Shown: positions 36,823 through 45,312 of the stretch, one piece after another
How positions within the stretch are numbered: the first letter of the stretch is position 1
Layout: every line of letters starts with the position of its first letter
Assembly (NCBI RefSeq): GCF_000427685.1
Contig: NZ_KE386573.1
Coordinates: 1,286,938-1,350,937, forward strand
Length of the DNA: 64,000 bases
Direction: 5' to 3'
Source: Haloplanus natans DSM 17983
GTDB lineage: Archaea; Halobacteriota; Halobacteria; Halobacteriales; Haloferacaceae
Position numbers and translations under genes: made by a program
Notes under the pieces: generated by a model
Told to the model about the DNA's origin: nothing
The model's input: only the letters and a program-made list of their open reading frames with translations
The model's database searches: none

Positions 36823-37794
36823 TCACTCAGCGTGGCGTGCTTCGATCTCGTCGCGCAGCCGACCGAGAACCGTCGTTTGCCACTGCTGATGGATTTCCCA
36901 TTCATCCATGGTTTCGAGGTCGAGCCCTTCCCGCTCGACGACCAGCTTGTATGGCGGCTCGCCGTCGGGCGTCGCCCACACCCACGTTCCGGTCGAACTG
37001 ACATTGCGTTCGATCTCGTCTCGACTCTCGATGAGCCGCTGGTAGAGTGTGGGCGGCGCTGCTTTACGAAAGTGAATTCGTACTTTGGAAACCTCGTCGG
37101 TCGAATTGACGACGAGTTCTGGCAGTACCCCGCTGACCGGAATGGCTCGCCCTTGCTTGTGAACCGCGCCGGAACGGGGCCGTACGTTCGTGTCGATTAC
37201 GTCGCTCGTCGACTCGTCGACGAGTTTTGCCCAGTAGCGTCGCTGATGTTGCTGGAGCGGCGATTCGTCATCCGAGCGTGCCGGCGTTTCGGGGACGACT
37301 CGATCAAAGCCGAGTGCACTGATATCGCCCGCATTGCTCCGTACGCTCGTCTCGACGACCTGCAAATCGAGCCCTCGCGTCTGCGGCGCAAGCCAAGCGA
37401 CGGTCTCGTAGATACGTGAGTCGAGTTCGGCATCGGTCAGCCACACGAGGACGTCAGCATCAGCGAGGTTTCCGTAGTGGATGAGTTTCCCGAGATGGTT
37501 CAGAGCGCTCGTCTTGTTGCGGTCGAACTGGGCCTCAACGACCACATCGACGAAACGCTCACCATCGTATCCCCGGGCGACGATATCCGCTCGGTATCCG
37601 TCGTACTCTCCATCATACGGCACCTCTGGTCTCAGGTTCCAGAGTTCGACTCCGATCGTCCGTTCGAGTTGGTCGTGGTACGGCTGGTGCGCGTCGAGTG
37701 CTTCGAGGTTCGCTCGACCAGCCAGCCACTTGGTGAACGATTCCTCGTCGCAGTAGTCTCCGACGCGGGCGGCGTAGGGTTCTCGCCGTGTCAT
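36823..37794 (-). CDS. PD-(D/E)XK nuclease-like protein paired with CBS-HEPN gene
   Basis: The 323-residue protein carries YRADIVARGYDGERFVDVVV followed by EAQFDRNKTSALNHLGKLIH near 68-103. The Asp, the Glu-x-Gln and the SxxHLGKL pattern resemble the DUF4268-type and NucS-like PD-(D/E)XK nucleases; Gln in place of the catalytic Lys occurs in that group. A C-terminal domain (VVNSTDEVSKVRIHFRKAAP, and WVWATPDGEPPYKLVVEREG) is separate. Its ATG overlaps the stop of the CBS-HEPN gene by four bases, indicating a two-gene operon. Confidence 0.65.
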   Translation of the reverse strand: MTRREPYAARVGDYCDEESFTKWLAGRANLEALDAHQPYHDQLERTIGVELWNLRPEVPYDGEYDGYRADIVARGYDGERFVDVVVEAQFDRNKTSALNHLGKLIHYGNLADADVLVWLTDAELDSRIYETVAWLAPQTRGLDLQVVETSVRSNAGDISALGFDRVVPETPARSDDESPLQQHQRRYWAKLVDESTSDVIDTNVRPRSGAVHKQGRAIPVSGVLPELVVNSTDEVSKVRIHFRKAAPPTLYQRLIESRDEIERNVSSTGTWVWATPDGEPPYKLVVEREGLDLETMDEWEIHQQWQTTVLGRLRDEIEARHAE

Positions 37795-38573
37795 TCGTTC
37801 TGCAAAGCCAGCAATTCATCGATAAGACTGTACTGATCCAGCAGATTGGTCACGGTTCGCCCGGACTCCGTGAGTCCCTGCTCCGTATTCTGCAGGATCG
37901 GCGTCGCGTGTGCGACATCGTTGCGCAGTTCGGTGACCGCACTGAGCCGGCTGCTCGCTTGGTGACCGGCGTCGAATCCGAGCGCCTCCGAGCACCGCTC
38001 GCTACTGGCGACGATCGTCACCAATGTCGAGAACTGAACGTAGTGAATCGGGTCGAGTGCCACTCCGGCTGCCTTGGCGTCAGCCAGACGCGAATCGATG
38101 TCATCTAACACGTCAGGTGGGATCGGTGCCGTCTCCTGCCACTCGGGGGCGTGCTCGAGTATCATCTCGCGAAGGATCTGCTCCAGTCGCGAGAGTTTGG
38201 TGTACAGGTGCTGATACACCGGTTCGGTATTGAGATCGGCACGAGTGAGAACTCCCGTGACTTCGCTCCGGTCCGCGAGGTAGTAGAACGGGCGCTCGTA
38301 CAACGCCTCCAACACTTCGTCCAGCGGCGCATCTCCGGCGATGAGTACGTCGACAGTAAGCGACTCTATGCTGTCATCGAGCGACGCATCTGCTGGGGCG
38401 TCTGCCACAGCATCTCGTGTCACGTACCCGACCGGACGGCCATCCTCGTACACCGGCGCCGAGTCGTAATCCCGGTCGTCGAGCCACTCCGCCGCCTGCG
38501 CCACATCACCCGCAATGGGACAGGATTCTGGATCCGGCGTTGCGATTACACCTGCAGTACAGGCATCCGGCAT
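37791..38573 (-). CDS. CBS-domain pair fused to a HEPN-like domain
   Basis: The 260-residue protein starts with two CBS repeats: YDSAPVYEDGRPVGYVTRDA at about 36-55 and ERPFYYLADRSEVTGVLTRA at about 93-112. CBS pairs usually bind adenine nucleotides. From residue 118 the protein is helical and contains ELRNDVAHATPI, an Arg-x4-His motif (Arg217, His222) that is the active site of HEPN RNases. This suggests a nucleotide-sensing RNase. It is the first gene of an operon with the PD-(D/E)XK protein. A TATA box lies about 26 bases before the ATG. Confidence 0.6.
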   Translation of the reverse strand: MPDACTAGVIATPDPESCPIAGDVAQAAEWLDDRDYDSAPVYEDGRPVGYVTRDAVADAPADASLDDSIESLTVDVLIAGDAPLDEVLEALYERPFYYLADRSEVTGVLTRADLNTEPVYQHLYTKLSRLEQILREMILEHAPEWQETAPIPPDVLDDIDSRLADAKAAGVALDPIHYVQFSTLVTIVASSERCSEALGFDAGHQASSRLSAVTELRNDVAHATPILQNTEQGLTESGRTVTNLLDQYSLIDELLALQNE

Positions 38574-38593
38574 AGTTCGTCCTCTGTATGGAT

Positions 38594-38603
38594 TCTTATA
38601 ATA
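38594..38603 (-). promoter_or_regulatory. TATA box of the CBS-HEPN operon
   Basis: CTATTATAAG on the minus strand is centred about 26 bases before the ATG at 38573. The distance predicts a leaderless transcript, usual in haloarchaea. Confidence 0.5.
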
Positions 38604-38649
38604 GCGACCCCAAAATTGATTACCTACAAAAATTAAATATGGGTTAGAA

Positions 38650-38982
38650 ATGCTCAGTAGGAATACTTATCTCGTCTACGACTGTATCCCGTACGACGAG
38701 GTATCGGAACTGCTTCCTCTCTCTTCGCTCCCCAGTGAGGCAGTCGTCCGCGACGCGGCCGCTGTCGAACTGGTCGAGACGATATCCAACGAGAGGATCC
38801 TCGCGGTGTCGCCAGTGAGCATGGCGACGGGATATTTACTCGCTCAAAAACCGTTCACGGTGGTGAAGCTCCACCGCCTCTCCAAAAAAAATACGACTCC
38901 GGAACTCAGCGACGGATACGAGGTGCTAGTGCTGGGTCGTCCCCGAGATCGTCGGAACCATTCACTCAGCGAGTACGCCTGA
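38650..38982 (+). CDS. hypothetical protein, 110 residues
   Basis: The frame MLSRNTYLVYDCIPYDEVSE has alternating strands and helices (ERILAVSPVSMATGYLLAQK, KPFTVVKLHRLSKK, DGYEVLVLGRPRDRR), so it is probably a small alpha/beta domain. The A/T-rich ACAAAAATTAAATAT at 38625-38639 may be its promoter. It is divergent from the CBS-HEPN operon. No family recognised. The 230 bases after it hold no gene. Confidence 0.5.
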   Translation: MLSRNTYLVYDCIPYDEVSELLPLSSLPSEAVVRDAAAVELVETISNERILAVSPVSMATGYLLAQKPFTVVKLHRLSKKNTTPELSDGYEVLVLGRPRDRRNHSLSEYA

Positions 38983-39209
38983 TACTGTCGTCCTGTCGCG
39001 TCGTCAGTAGCGTCACACTGCGATTGATCAGATGATGTCCTTAGAGGGAGCGGGTATGAGATGTTTCCACTTTGATCAGCATCGTGCCCCTCAGAATCAG
39101 CGCGCTGCCTGTCGTCGATCACTCGGTGTGTTTCGTGAACGACCTACCACCCCAACACGGCGTGTCCACAGACGATCCCCGACGATCAAGTGACCACTTT
39201 TCAGATTTT

Positions 39210-40435
39210 GGCTCTGTTGAAATCCTTAACAACTGATAGGAACCGCGTGCGGAATAGGGAGAGAGAGTGGATGCAGCAACACGACAATACCGGCCCTCTG
39301 TCAGCGCCAGACTCTGAGTTAGCTATTCGCCTCAACGAAGATCGGGTGAAACGTATCTGTAAGAGTCAGTAATTCATCCACGATCGCGTCAACATAGGTG
39401 TCAAAAGAACTATCTTGGATTACGGCTTCATGACCTATCTTCTTTGACCCGATATTCACCTTCCGGTCAAGACGCCATCTGTAGTCTGGAAGTGCCCCCC
39501 TATGCTCTGAAGCTATCGTTTTCAGCCACTCTCGTTCCGCCTCTGTAAGCTCGTCTAAACTTTTGATTTGTAAACGGACGGTCGTACGGCCTGTCGCCCC
39601 GGTTTCGCCGACAAAGACATCGTATCGGATCGCATCGTGATGCTCTGGATGTGTTGATTTGAACGAAGTACGTTTATTGTACCCTGTGTACTCGAGATCT
39701 CGTTCGAGATGTCGTATCTCCGTCTCACTCAGGAACTGGTCTTCAATTCTACGGAGCGTATCGGTTGCGTCGGCTGTATTCGACGTGCGTGATTTCGTCA
39801 GTGCCGCTTCAAACACAGACCCGAGGAAATCGCCACCATCGTATGAACCACTCTTGATTTGTTCAAGAACGTCCTCATAGTAGATGATCGAATCGAACTC
39901 TGCTTCATCTTCCGTTGATACGTAGCTCTCTGGGGCTAGCAAACAGACTGTGTACGAGTCCCAGCCGTCACGTTCGACACGGAACTCTCCCCGGTTGTAG
40001 TATCGTTCGATCTGGTTCGGTTGCTTCTCGGCGGAGATTTTGTTCTCCACCAGTACGATATGTCGATCTCCAGTCGATGTGAGGAATCCGAACTCAATAT
40101 CGGATTCACCTTCTCCGGCGTAACTCGCGTGTAGGACTCCCCCAATGTACCCTACGATATCGAGAGCGGAATCGGTCTGGGAGACAAACCAATGCCTAAA
40201 CGAATCAGAGGTCTCTACCAACTGAGCTACCGAAAAATCGACATCGTGCTCCCCCACACTTCCGAATGAGGTACCCTGTTCGATCTTCATGTGCGACAAT
40301 GTAGAGAGACGGTTGATGATGATTTCCCCCGATTGATCCGGTAAGTCTCTCCGGCGATACGCTTGGCCGACACACACCCTGTATTCCGCACTCTTACTGA
40401 ACCCTGTCAGTAACTGAGGTATTCAACAAGGCTCA
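39210..40435. mobile_element. nuclease gene framed by imperfect IS-like inverted repeats
   Basis: The left end (from GGCTCTGTTGAAATCC to GTGCGGAATA, 39210-39256) is found inverted at 40382-40435: TGTTGAA occurs at 39215-39221 and inverted at 40422-40428, and GTGCGGAATA at 39247-39256 and inverted at 40382-40391. The stretches between differ in length by five bases and are only partly alike. Between them lies one nuclease gene and no transposase. It looks like a transposon-end pair carrying a cargo gene, or a nested element whose transposase was replaced. Confidence 0.5.
39319..40290 (-). CDS. PD-(D/E)XK nuclease superfamily protein
   Basis: The 323-residue protein starts MKIEQGTSFGSVGEHDVDFS (ATG 40290; an upstream in-frame start at 40377 is inside the inverted-repeat region and is rejected). 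The nuclease core is GESDIEFGFLTSTGDRHIVL followed by VENKISAEKQPNQIERYY: Asp64, Glu82-Asn-Lys84 and Gln90. The C-terminal half is a second domain (GRTTVRLQIKSLDELTEAER and PDYRWRLDRKVNIGSKKIGH) that may bind DNA or a target. It is AT-richer than chromosomal genes. It lies inside the inverted-repeat unit, without partners in its operon. Confidence 0.7.
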   Translation of the reverse strand: MKIEQGTSFGSVGEHDVDFSVAQLVETSDSFRHWFVSQTDSALDIVGYIGGVLHASYAGEGESDIEFGFLTSTGDRHIVLVENKISAEKQPNQIERYYNRGEFRVERDGWDSYTVCLLAPESYVSTEDEAEFDSIIYYEDVLEQIKSGSYDGGDFLGSVFEAALTKSRTSNTADATDTLRRIEDQFLSETEIRHLERDLEYTGYNKRTSFKSTHPEHHDAIRYDVFVGETGATGRTTVRLQIKSLDELTEAEREWLKTIASEHRGALPDYRWRLDRKVNIGSKKIGHEAVIQDSSFDTYVDAIVDELLTLTDTFHPIFVEANS

Positions 40436-40720
40436 GACTTTGGAATGTAGGGCACATAGGGAATTCATACTCGGAGGAGTGGGATGAGGTAGACGTACAG
40501 GAGTGCTAGCGATCGGAGCGCCGGTTAGCTGCGTTTCATAATCAGGTTCTACGACCGCAAGAACAGCGGTATCACGGAAATCGAGTAGCAAATGTCCCGT
40601 GACTGCGACGGTCGGGTTGTGGCCCCGTGTCCCGTAAGTGACCCGCTCGCCGTCGCTATCGGGCCATCTGCGACTGTTCTCAACGAAGCGATCAATCAGG
40701 CTTCCGTTGCGTGAAGCCAA
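40433..40720 (-). CDS. possible small or truncated gene
   Basis: The 95-residue frame MASRNGSLIDRFVENSRRWP, with HNPTVAVTGHLLLDFRDTAV, has plausible protein composition up to about residue 75, but its end (PHPTPPSMNSLCALHSKV) runs into the IS-like repeat at 40435. It may be a gene cut by that insertion. No family recognised. Confidence 0.3.
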   Translation of the reverse strand: MASRNGSLIDRFVENSRRWPDSDGERVTYGTRGHNPTVAVTGHLLLDFRDTAVLAVVEPDYETQLTGAPIASTPVRLPHPTPPSMNSLCALHSKV

Positions 40721-41117
40721 TCACCAGACGGGGACCAATTATGAACACGACGCTCAATCTGAGAGTGGGCGGTGTCGCATCGTCCCCTACGCTCGTCGGC
40801 GCTCACGACCCATCTTCCAGCCGATTTCGACGGTTGACTTCGTCAGCTGCCCGACCTAGTTCTGGTGTTAGCGGGTAGACCGATGCTTCTTGCGGATACT
40901 ACGGACGAGTATGATACCATGTGAGCAACTCTAACCTTGATGGAAACGGCGCTTCACCCCGTTTTAATACCTGAATCCGATTATGAAGAAAGGTTCATTC
41001 GAGCCAATCGAAACGTGACGAAACTAAGATACTGAACACAGTCTGGGAATATAGTGCTAAGTGAATAACTATACTTCGAGACGCCATAGAGTCGTGAGCA
41101 CAAAATCCAGTTGACTG
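40721..41117. other. AT-rich stretch without a clear gene
   Basis: About 400 bases of low GC with several stops in all frames. GTTTTAATACC at 40961-40971 is TATA-like but lies too far (about 145 bases) from the next ATG to be its usual promoter. I see no repeat or RNA gene. Confidence 0.4.
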
Positions 41118-42155
41118 ATGTTTCCAACCAGTGGCCGTGGAGCACGAGAGGGCAAGCAAATCAGACCGTGGGCGAAGGAGGGGATGCCAGAGGCACTCTA
41201 TTACCTCTCACAGATGGATTTACAGTACGCACTCTACGAGTGGCTCTCGCAATTCGGCACGTGCTACTGTGAAGTTGGCGGTATCGACGGTCGGATCGAC
41301 CTTGTCTGGCAACAGAAACAGCGTGGCCCAAGGCGGACGGTTGGGTTGGAAGTCAAGAACCACATGGGCTCGCTCAACACAGTAAAGCGGCAATTGGAAA
41401 AATACGAAGACTGGTTGCTATCTGATGTTGTCGGTGGGAGGCCAATTACGCCTGACGGAACGGTTGCAAGGACATCAACGCCACTATTCGATGAGGTCTG
41501 GCTCGTCACAATGCGGCGCGAATCACTCCGTGAATACGAGTGGGCATCGGGACAACTTCACTACAATCATCAAGAGCGCAAGCTTGAATATGCGATTACA
41601 CCCGATAACGGCAACGACACTGGCCTCTCGCAGGTCGAGTTAACCCCATATACCGGCGAACAGCAGACGACGGCACGAATTGCACAGTTCTACCGTCGGC
41701 ATGGCTACTGGGTCTCTGCCGAAGTGCCGGTGACGAGACCAGCACAGCGCCAGATTCGTGATTGTGAGGTCAAACGACGAGATCCGAAGTCTCAAATCGA
41801 TCTGATCGTCGTCAAACGCGACGCTGTTCCCCCGATCACACCAAATACCAGAATTCACGGTATCGAAGTCAAATCTCGGTTTGACGCCTCGACGCGGTCC
41901 CGACTTCGCGAGCAACTGGACACGTATCTTGAATCCGGCGTCTGCTCACATGTCTCGATTGCAGTGCCCTCCGAACACGTTGTGGCAGCTTGTGAGTTCG
42001 CTACCGAAGTCGACGAGCGTGTCGGTGTACTTGCAGTACGATCCAACGATCGAGTCGATGAGGTTAGCCCTCCCACCCGCCAGCCCTTCAGGAAGCTCCC
42101 TGTTCTAAAGCGAGCCCATGATGGGCGCTTCATATCTCATCTCTGGAACCCGTGA
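41118..42155 (+). CDS. protein with two tandem PD-(D/E)XK nuclease domains
   Basis: The 345-residue protein contains the core motif twice. First: YCEVGGIDGRIDLVWQQ near 54-68 and VGLEVKNHMGSLNTVKRQLE near 75-94. Second: KSQIDLIVVKRDA near 225-237 and HGIEVKSRFDASTRSRLREQ near 247-266. Each has the Asp on a strand, then Glu-x-Lys and a following basic helix ending in QLxxY. Both appear catalytically complete. Single-chain tandem nucleases may cut both strands or act as an internal dimer. It is a single gene with start ATG 41118; a later in-frame ATG (MPEALYY, 41184) is possible. Confidence 0.75.
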   Translation: MFPTSGRGAREGKQIRPWAKEGMPEALYYLSQMDLQYALYEWLSQFGTCYCEVGGIDGRIDLVWQQKQRGPRRTVGLEVKNHMGSLNTVKRQLEKYEDWLLSDVVGGRPITPDGTVARTSTPLFDEVWLVTMRRESLREYEWASGQLHYNHQERKLEYAITPDNGNDTGLSQVELTPYTGEQQTTARIAQFYRRHGYWVSAEVPVTRPAQRQIRDCEVKRRDPKSQIDLIVVKRDAVPPITPNTRIHGIEVKSRFDASTRSRLREQLDTYLESGVCSHVSIAVPSEHVVAACEFATEVDERVGVLAVRSNDRVDEVSPPTRQPFRKLPVLKRAHDGRFISHLWNP

Positions 42156-42357
42156 TGAGCCGTAATGCGTCTGTAGAAGGATGACAAATACAGCTGATCG
42201 TCGAACTCTCGAGAGGCTAAGCTGATCTGCAGCCGACATCGGGACAGGCCTAGTGAGTAGACGCTCTGTATGCAGTACGACCGCAGGAACATATTAATTC
42301 CCGATCATTTCTCCGACAGTATTCGAGCATCGGACCCAATCTTAGCGCCACTTCTGA

Positions 42358-43083
42358 TCACGTATCCGCCGAATACGAGGGAAGATTAAATTCACGTCCG
42401 ATCCGAGGTGCGAGGAGCTGCTGGGCCATCTCCGGATCGAGATATGTCGGATCGTCCAAGAGTCGCGCCATCAGTACAAGCGATCGGCCAAGTGATAGGG
42501 TGTCGGATTGCTCTTCTTCGTTCACGACTGGAAGGTTGATATCTTCGAACGCCTCTAACAGCCGATCGAGATCACTCACGAGGAGGCGCTTGATCGCCTC
42601 GTACTCGACGGCAGATAACGAGCGCTCAGTCGCAATTTTCTCTGCAACTGCGTCGGGGTCGACCTGAGACTGCGTTTCGATCGTAACTGTCGCCGTTCCG
42701 CTGGTAAACGGCCCCTCCAGCTCCTGATCGAGCGCCCGAAGCAGGCCGTACTCAACGAGCTGTTCGAACGGAATGCCGATGTCTCGCGAACCGGCGTAGA
42801 GGAATGTGATTGCCCCAATAACACCGGACATCTCGTCTTCGCGGAGTGGCAAGTCGTCCGACTCGGCGTCATCATCCGTCAACGGATGAAGTTCGGCGAA
42901 CACTTGTTTCCGATCTTCCGGATCGAGCTCCTTGGAGAGCAGTTCGAGATCCTTCAGCGAATTCCGGATGCGCTTCCGCATCCGGTAGCGAGTATTGGTC
43001 TCGGACTGTTCCACCTCGTACTCCACCTCTCCGCGAAGATATTCTCTCTGGGCGGACGTCAGGAGGGCAGGATCACGATTCAT
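42358..43083 (-). CDS. hypothetical haloarchaeal mobile-element protein (same family as 60761-61594)
   Basis: The 241-residue protein begins MNRDPALLTSAQREYLRGEV with TNTRYRMRKRIRNSLKDLEL, a pattern (LT, Arg-x-Tyr, then RYRxRxRIxxS) also present in the protein at 60761-61594. The rest is mainly helical and acidic, with no enzyme motif. The A/T-rich TTAGTAAATAATC about 25 bases before the ATG is a good TATA box. Such proteins recur in haloarchaeal plasmids and proviruses; the function is unknown, and a nucleic-acid-binding helix is my guess. Confidence 0.65.
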   Translation of the reverse strand: MNRDPALLTSAQREYLRGEVEYEVEQSETNTRYRMRKRIRNSLKDLELLSKELDPEDRKQVFAELHPLTDDDAESDDLPLREDEMSGVIGAITFLYAGSRDIGIPFEQLVEYGLLRALDQELEGPFTSGTATVTIETQSQVDPDAVAEKIATERSLSAVEYEAIKRLLVSDLDRLLEAFEDINLPVVNEEEQSDTLSLGRSLVLMARLLDDPTYLDPEMAQQLLAPRIGREFNLPSYSADT

Positions 43084-43382
43084 ACACAGCTTTTGATTAT
43101 TTACTAACTAAGTTTTTGTGACCATAGGTAGCAACCACGCAAGATGATCCGAGCAGTTGAATCGACACGAACAGAGAAGCGCCCGTCAAACCGATACCGT
43201 CGACGTACTCGGCGTGGCAAGTCAGTGGAACAGGCACCCAGTTACCGTACCGAGCGGCGTCTACTGATCTCCGCGCGATTCAGACGCTCTAATTCACAAG
43301 GGGGATCTGGTCATTTGACTCCAAGAGAGCAATCGTGTAGAACTGACGAGTGCGACCATGCAGCCACCGAGGTGAGCGACTG

Positions 43383-43589
43383 ATGACTGCTGGCCTCAGT
43401 TGCCCAACTTGTGATCGGTCGACACTCGAATCAGTCTCTGAAGACGCTATGTACGAGTGTGCGAACTGTGGGCAACGGACTCACGTCGTCAGGGCTGCCC
43501 GCGAGGATCTAGAAGATTTAGCGACTTCCGATCTTCCCTGTTCAGATATCGCTGAAACGCTGTTAGCGATCGTTCAAGAGAATGGATAA
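43383..43589 (+). CDS. small zinc-ribbon protein, 68 residues
   Basis: MTAGLSCPTCDRSTLE and MYECANCGQRTHVV form two CxxC knuckles (Cys7, 10, 25, 28), a zinc ribbon. An acidic helix follows (REDLEDLATSDLPCSDIAET). Small single zinc ribbons are common in haloarchaea and may bind DNA or proteins. The ATG is preceded by a possible upstream frame ending with an ATGA overlap, which I do not accept as a gene. Confidence 0.6.
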   Translation: MTAGLSCPTCDRSTLESVSEDAMYECANCGQRTHVVRAAREDLEDLATSDLPCSDIAETLLAIVQENG

Positions 43590-43691
43590 CCGTCGTCTGC
43601 GTGCTAATGAGGCCGTGTTGGGTCTGACCCGGAACGACAACTCTGCTTCCCTGTTTCGCTTTCGTAGCTGGTCAACACGAGATTCCACTAA

Positions 43692-44042
43692 TCAGAAGCT
43701 GTCTTGGACGGCATCCATCTTGCACTGAACACAGAGGTCGTCGAAGATACAGCCGACGTTGTCGTAGGGGCAGACGTGGTCTTCAGTTTCGACCGAGAGG
43801 CGGCGTTTCTGCTGTCGCCATTCGACCTCCCAAGCGTCGATAGACATCTCGCTGGAGGTGAAGACGATCTCGCCATCACGGTTCTCGATTTTCGCAACCG
43901 TCCCTGGCGCGAGTTCCTCTTTCACGACCGCGATGGCTTCCTCGTAGGACTGACAGTCGCGCCGCTCTCGGTCCGTGTCGAGCAAGACGACCGTGATCGA
44001 ACGATCAGTCGTCTCGGTCGGGTCAGGGCCTCGTGTCACCAT
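43692..44042 (-). CDS. hypothetical protein, 116 residues, with C-terminal Cys cluster
   Basis: MVTRGPDPTETTDRSITVVL opens a small alpha/beta protein (SYEEAIAVVKEELAPGTVAK, IENRDGEIVFTSSEMSIDAW). The end HVCPYDNVGCIFDDLCVQCK has four Cys and a His that could bind zinc or an Fe-S cluster. No family recognised. It is monocistronic, with its start 157 bases from the divergent phosphatase start at 44199. Confidence 0.55.
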   Translation of the reverse strand: MVTRGPDPTETTDRSITVVLLDTDRERRDCQSYEEAIAVVKEELAPGTVAKIENRDGEIVFTSSEMSIDAWEVEWRQQKRRLSVETEDHVCPYDNVGCIFDDLCVQCKMDAVQDSF

Positions 44043-44198
44043 GTACAGCCGTCTCTTAGAGAATAATAAATTCTCGCCTGCTGGGAGGGTCGGTCGAAAG
44101 GAGACGACAGGAGAAACAGAAATAATAGCTCAAGCGTCAAGCAACGGGAGACAGACGCCATAGATAGGTATTACACTCGAGCGGTCGATTCACGCACG

Positions 44199-44690
44199 AT
44201 GTACAATTTCGCTCCAGCGGCCGAGGACGAACGGATCGTCTTCGGCGCCTGTCGTCCGAATCACCCACGACGAGCGCCACCGGACAGTTCGGTCGACGAT
44301 TGGGTGCGATATATGCAGGAACGAGACGTCGAACGCGTCTGCTGTCTGCTCGACGAGACACAGCTGAGCGAGTACGACGACCCCCTCGACATCTACGTGG
44401 CGGCGTTCGGTGAGGATCGCGTGAGGCACGCGCCGATCGAGGATTTCAGCGTCGTCGACCGGCAGACGCTCCACGAGACGATCCTGCCGTTTCTCGACGC
44501 GTCGACCGCCGCCTCGGAACGAGTCGTCGTCCACTGTTCGGCGGGCTCGGGCCGAACGGGACACGTGCTGGCGCTCTGGCTGGCACACGATCGAGGCTGT
44601 AGCGTCGAGGACGCCGTCGCCGAAGTACGTCGAATGGGACGTCGGCCGCTCGAGGCCGCGAGTAGGGCAGACTTGCGCGCGTTGCTGTAG
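44199..44690 (+). CDS. dual-specificity-type protein phosphatase
   Basis: The 163-residue protein has the Cys-based phosphatase loop VVVHCSAGSGRTGHVLALWL with His112, Cys113 and Arg119 (HCx5R) and a general-acid-like Asp in the APIEDFSVVD segment (near 82). This is the fold of small archaeal and plant DSP-like phosphatases that remove phosphate from Tyr or Ser/Thr. Its substrate is unknown. It starts about 118 bases before the intact DUF309 gene on the same strand, at the right end of the island. Confidence 0.85.
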   Translation: MYNFAPAAEDERIVFGACRPNHPRRAPPDSSVDDWVRYMQERDVERVCCLLDETQLSEYDDPLDIYVAAFGEDRVRHAPIEDFSVVDRQTLHETILPFLDASTAASERVVVHCSAGSGRTGHVLALWLAHDRGCSVEDAVAEVRRMGRRPLEAASRADLRALL

Positions 44691-44808
44691 TAGACTGTCA
44701 TACCGGATGCGGTAACGCCTCTCAGCTGTGAAATCCGATCTCCCGCCAACAGTGCTCACGATAGGATCGGTCGGTGCGATTAGGTAGCTTGGACGACTAC
44801 TCACCCAT

Positions 44809-45303
44809 ATGGACGATCACACCCGAGACGACACTGTGGGCCCCCCAACCTCGGGAGATCCCTCCGGGTGGGATACCGGCCGTGGACCATCTAACGGGTG
44901 GGAACACGGCACGCTCCGACGAGCAGTAATTCACGGCGTCCGTCTCTACAACGCCGGCGAGTACCACGAGGCGCATGATTGTTTTGAAGCAGAGTGGTAC
45001 AACTACGGAAGCGGGTCGACGGAGAGCGCCTTCCTCCACGGGATGGTCCAAGTTGCCGCGGGCGCCTACAAACACGTCGACTTCGAGAACGACGACGGCA
45101 TGCGCTCGCTGTTCGAGACAGCGCTCCAGTATCTCCACGGCGTGCCTGGCGACTACTATGGTGTGAACGTCGACGACGTGCGGGCGACCCTACAGGCTGC
45201 GCTCGACGATCCGGACGCACTCGATGGCTGGAAAATCGAGCTCGATGGCGACCGCCCCGTCGCGATGGACCACGACCGTGAGTACGCCGAGCGGCTGGAG
45301 TAA
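44809..45303 (+). CDS. intact DUF309 protein carried by the island
   Basis: The 164-residue protein [20 protein letters not shown] contains the complete DUF309 helical core: [75 protein letters not shown]. The His/Glu/Trp pattern is the family hallmark; the biochemical role is unknown. It is clearly similar to, but not identical with, the two fragments flanking the island, and it is on the opposite strand. It ends 10 bases from the N-terminal fragment, tail to tail. It can supply the function lost by the insertion. Confidence 0.88.
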   Translation: MDDHTRDDTVGPPTSGDPSGWDTGRGPSNGWEHGTLRRAVIHGVRLYNAGEYHEAHDCFEAEWYNYGSGSTESAFLHGMVQVAAGAYKHVDFENDDGMRSLFETALQYLHGVPGDYYGVNVDDVRATLQAALDDPDALDGWKIELDGDRPVAMDHDREYAERLE

Positions 45304-45312
45304 CCGCTGGGA

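Noticed and set aside
33222-38573. CRISPR array accompanying the CARF-like gene
   Set aside because: No regularly spaced repeats and no cas1, cas2, cas10 or other cas genes are seen anywhere in the window.
39190-39372. 60-residue plus-strand frame over the left inverted repeat
   Set aside because: It covers the repeat and the end of the convergent nuclease gene and has no plausible start signal.
43144-43383. 79-residue frame ending with an ATGA overlap on the zinc-ribbon gene
   Set aside because: It is extremely Arg/Ser-rich with no regular secondary structure and no promoter at a sensible distance. The overlap with the next ATG is probably chance.
43704-44066. 120-residue plus-strand frame
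   Set aside because: It is the complement of the minus-strand gene at 43692-44042, which has the better composition and Cys cluster.
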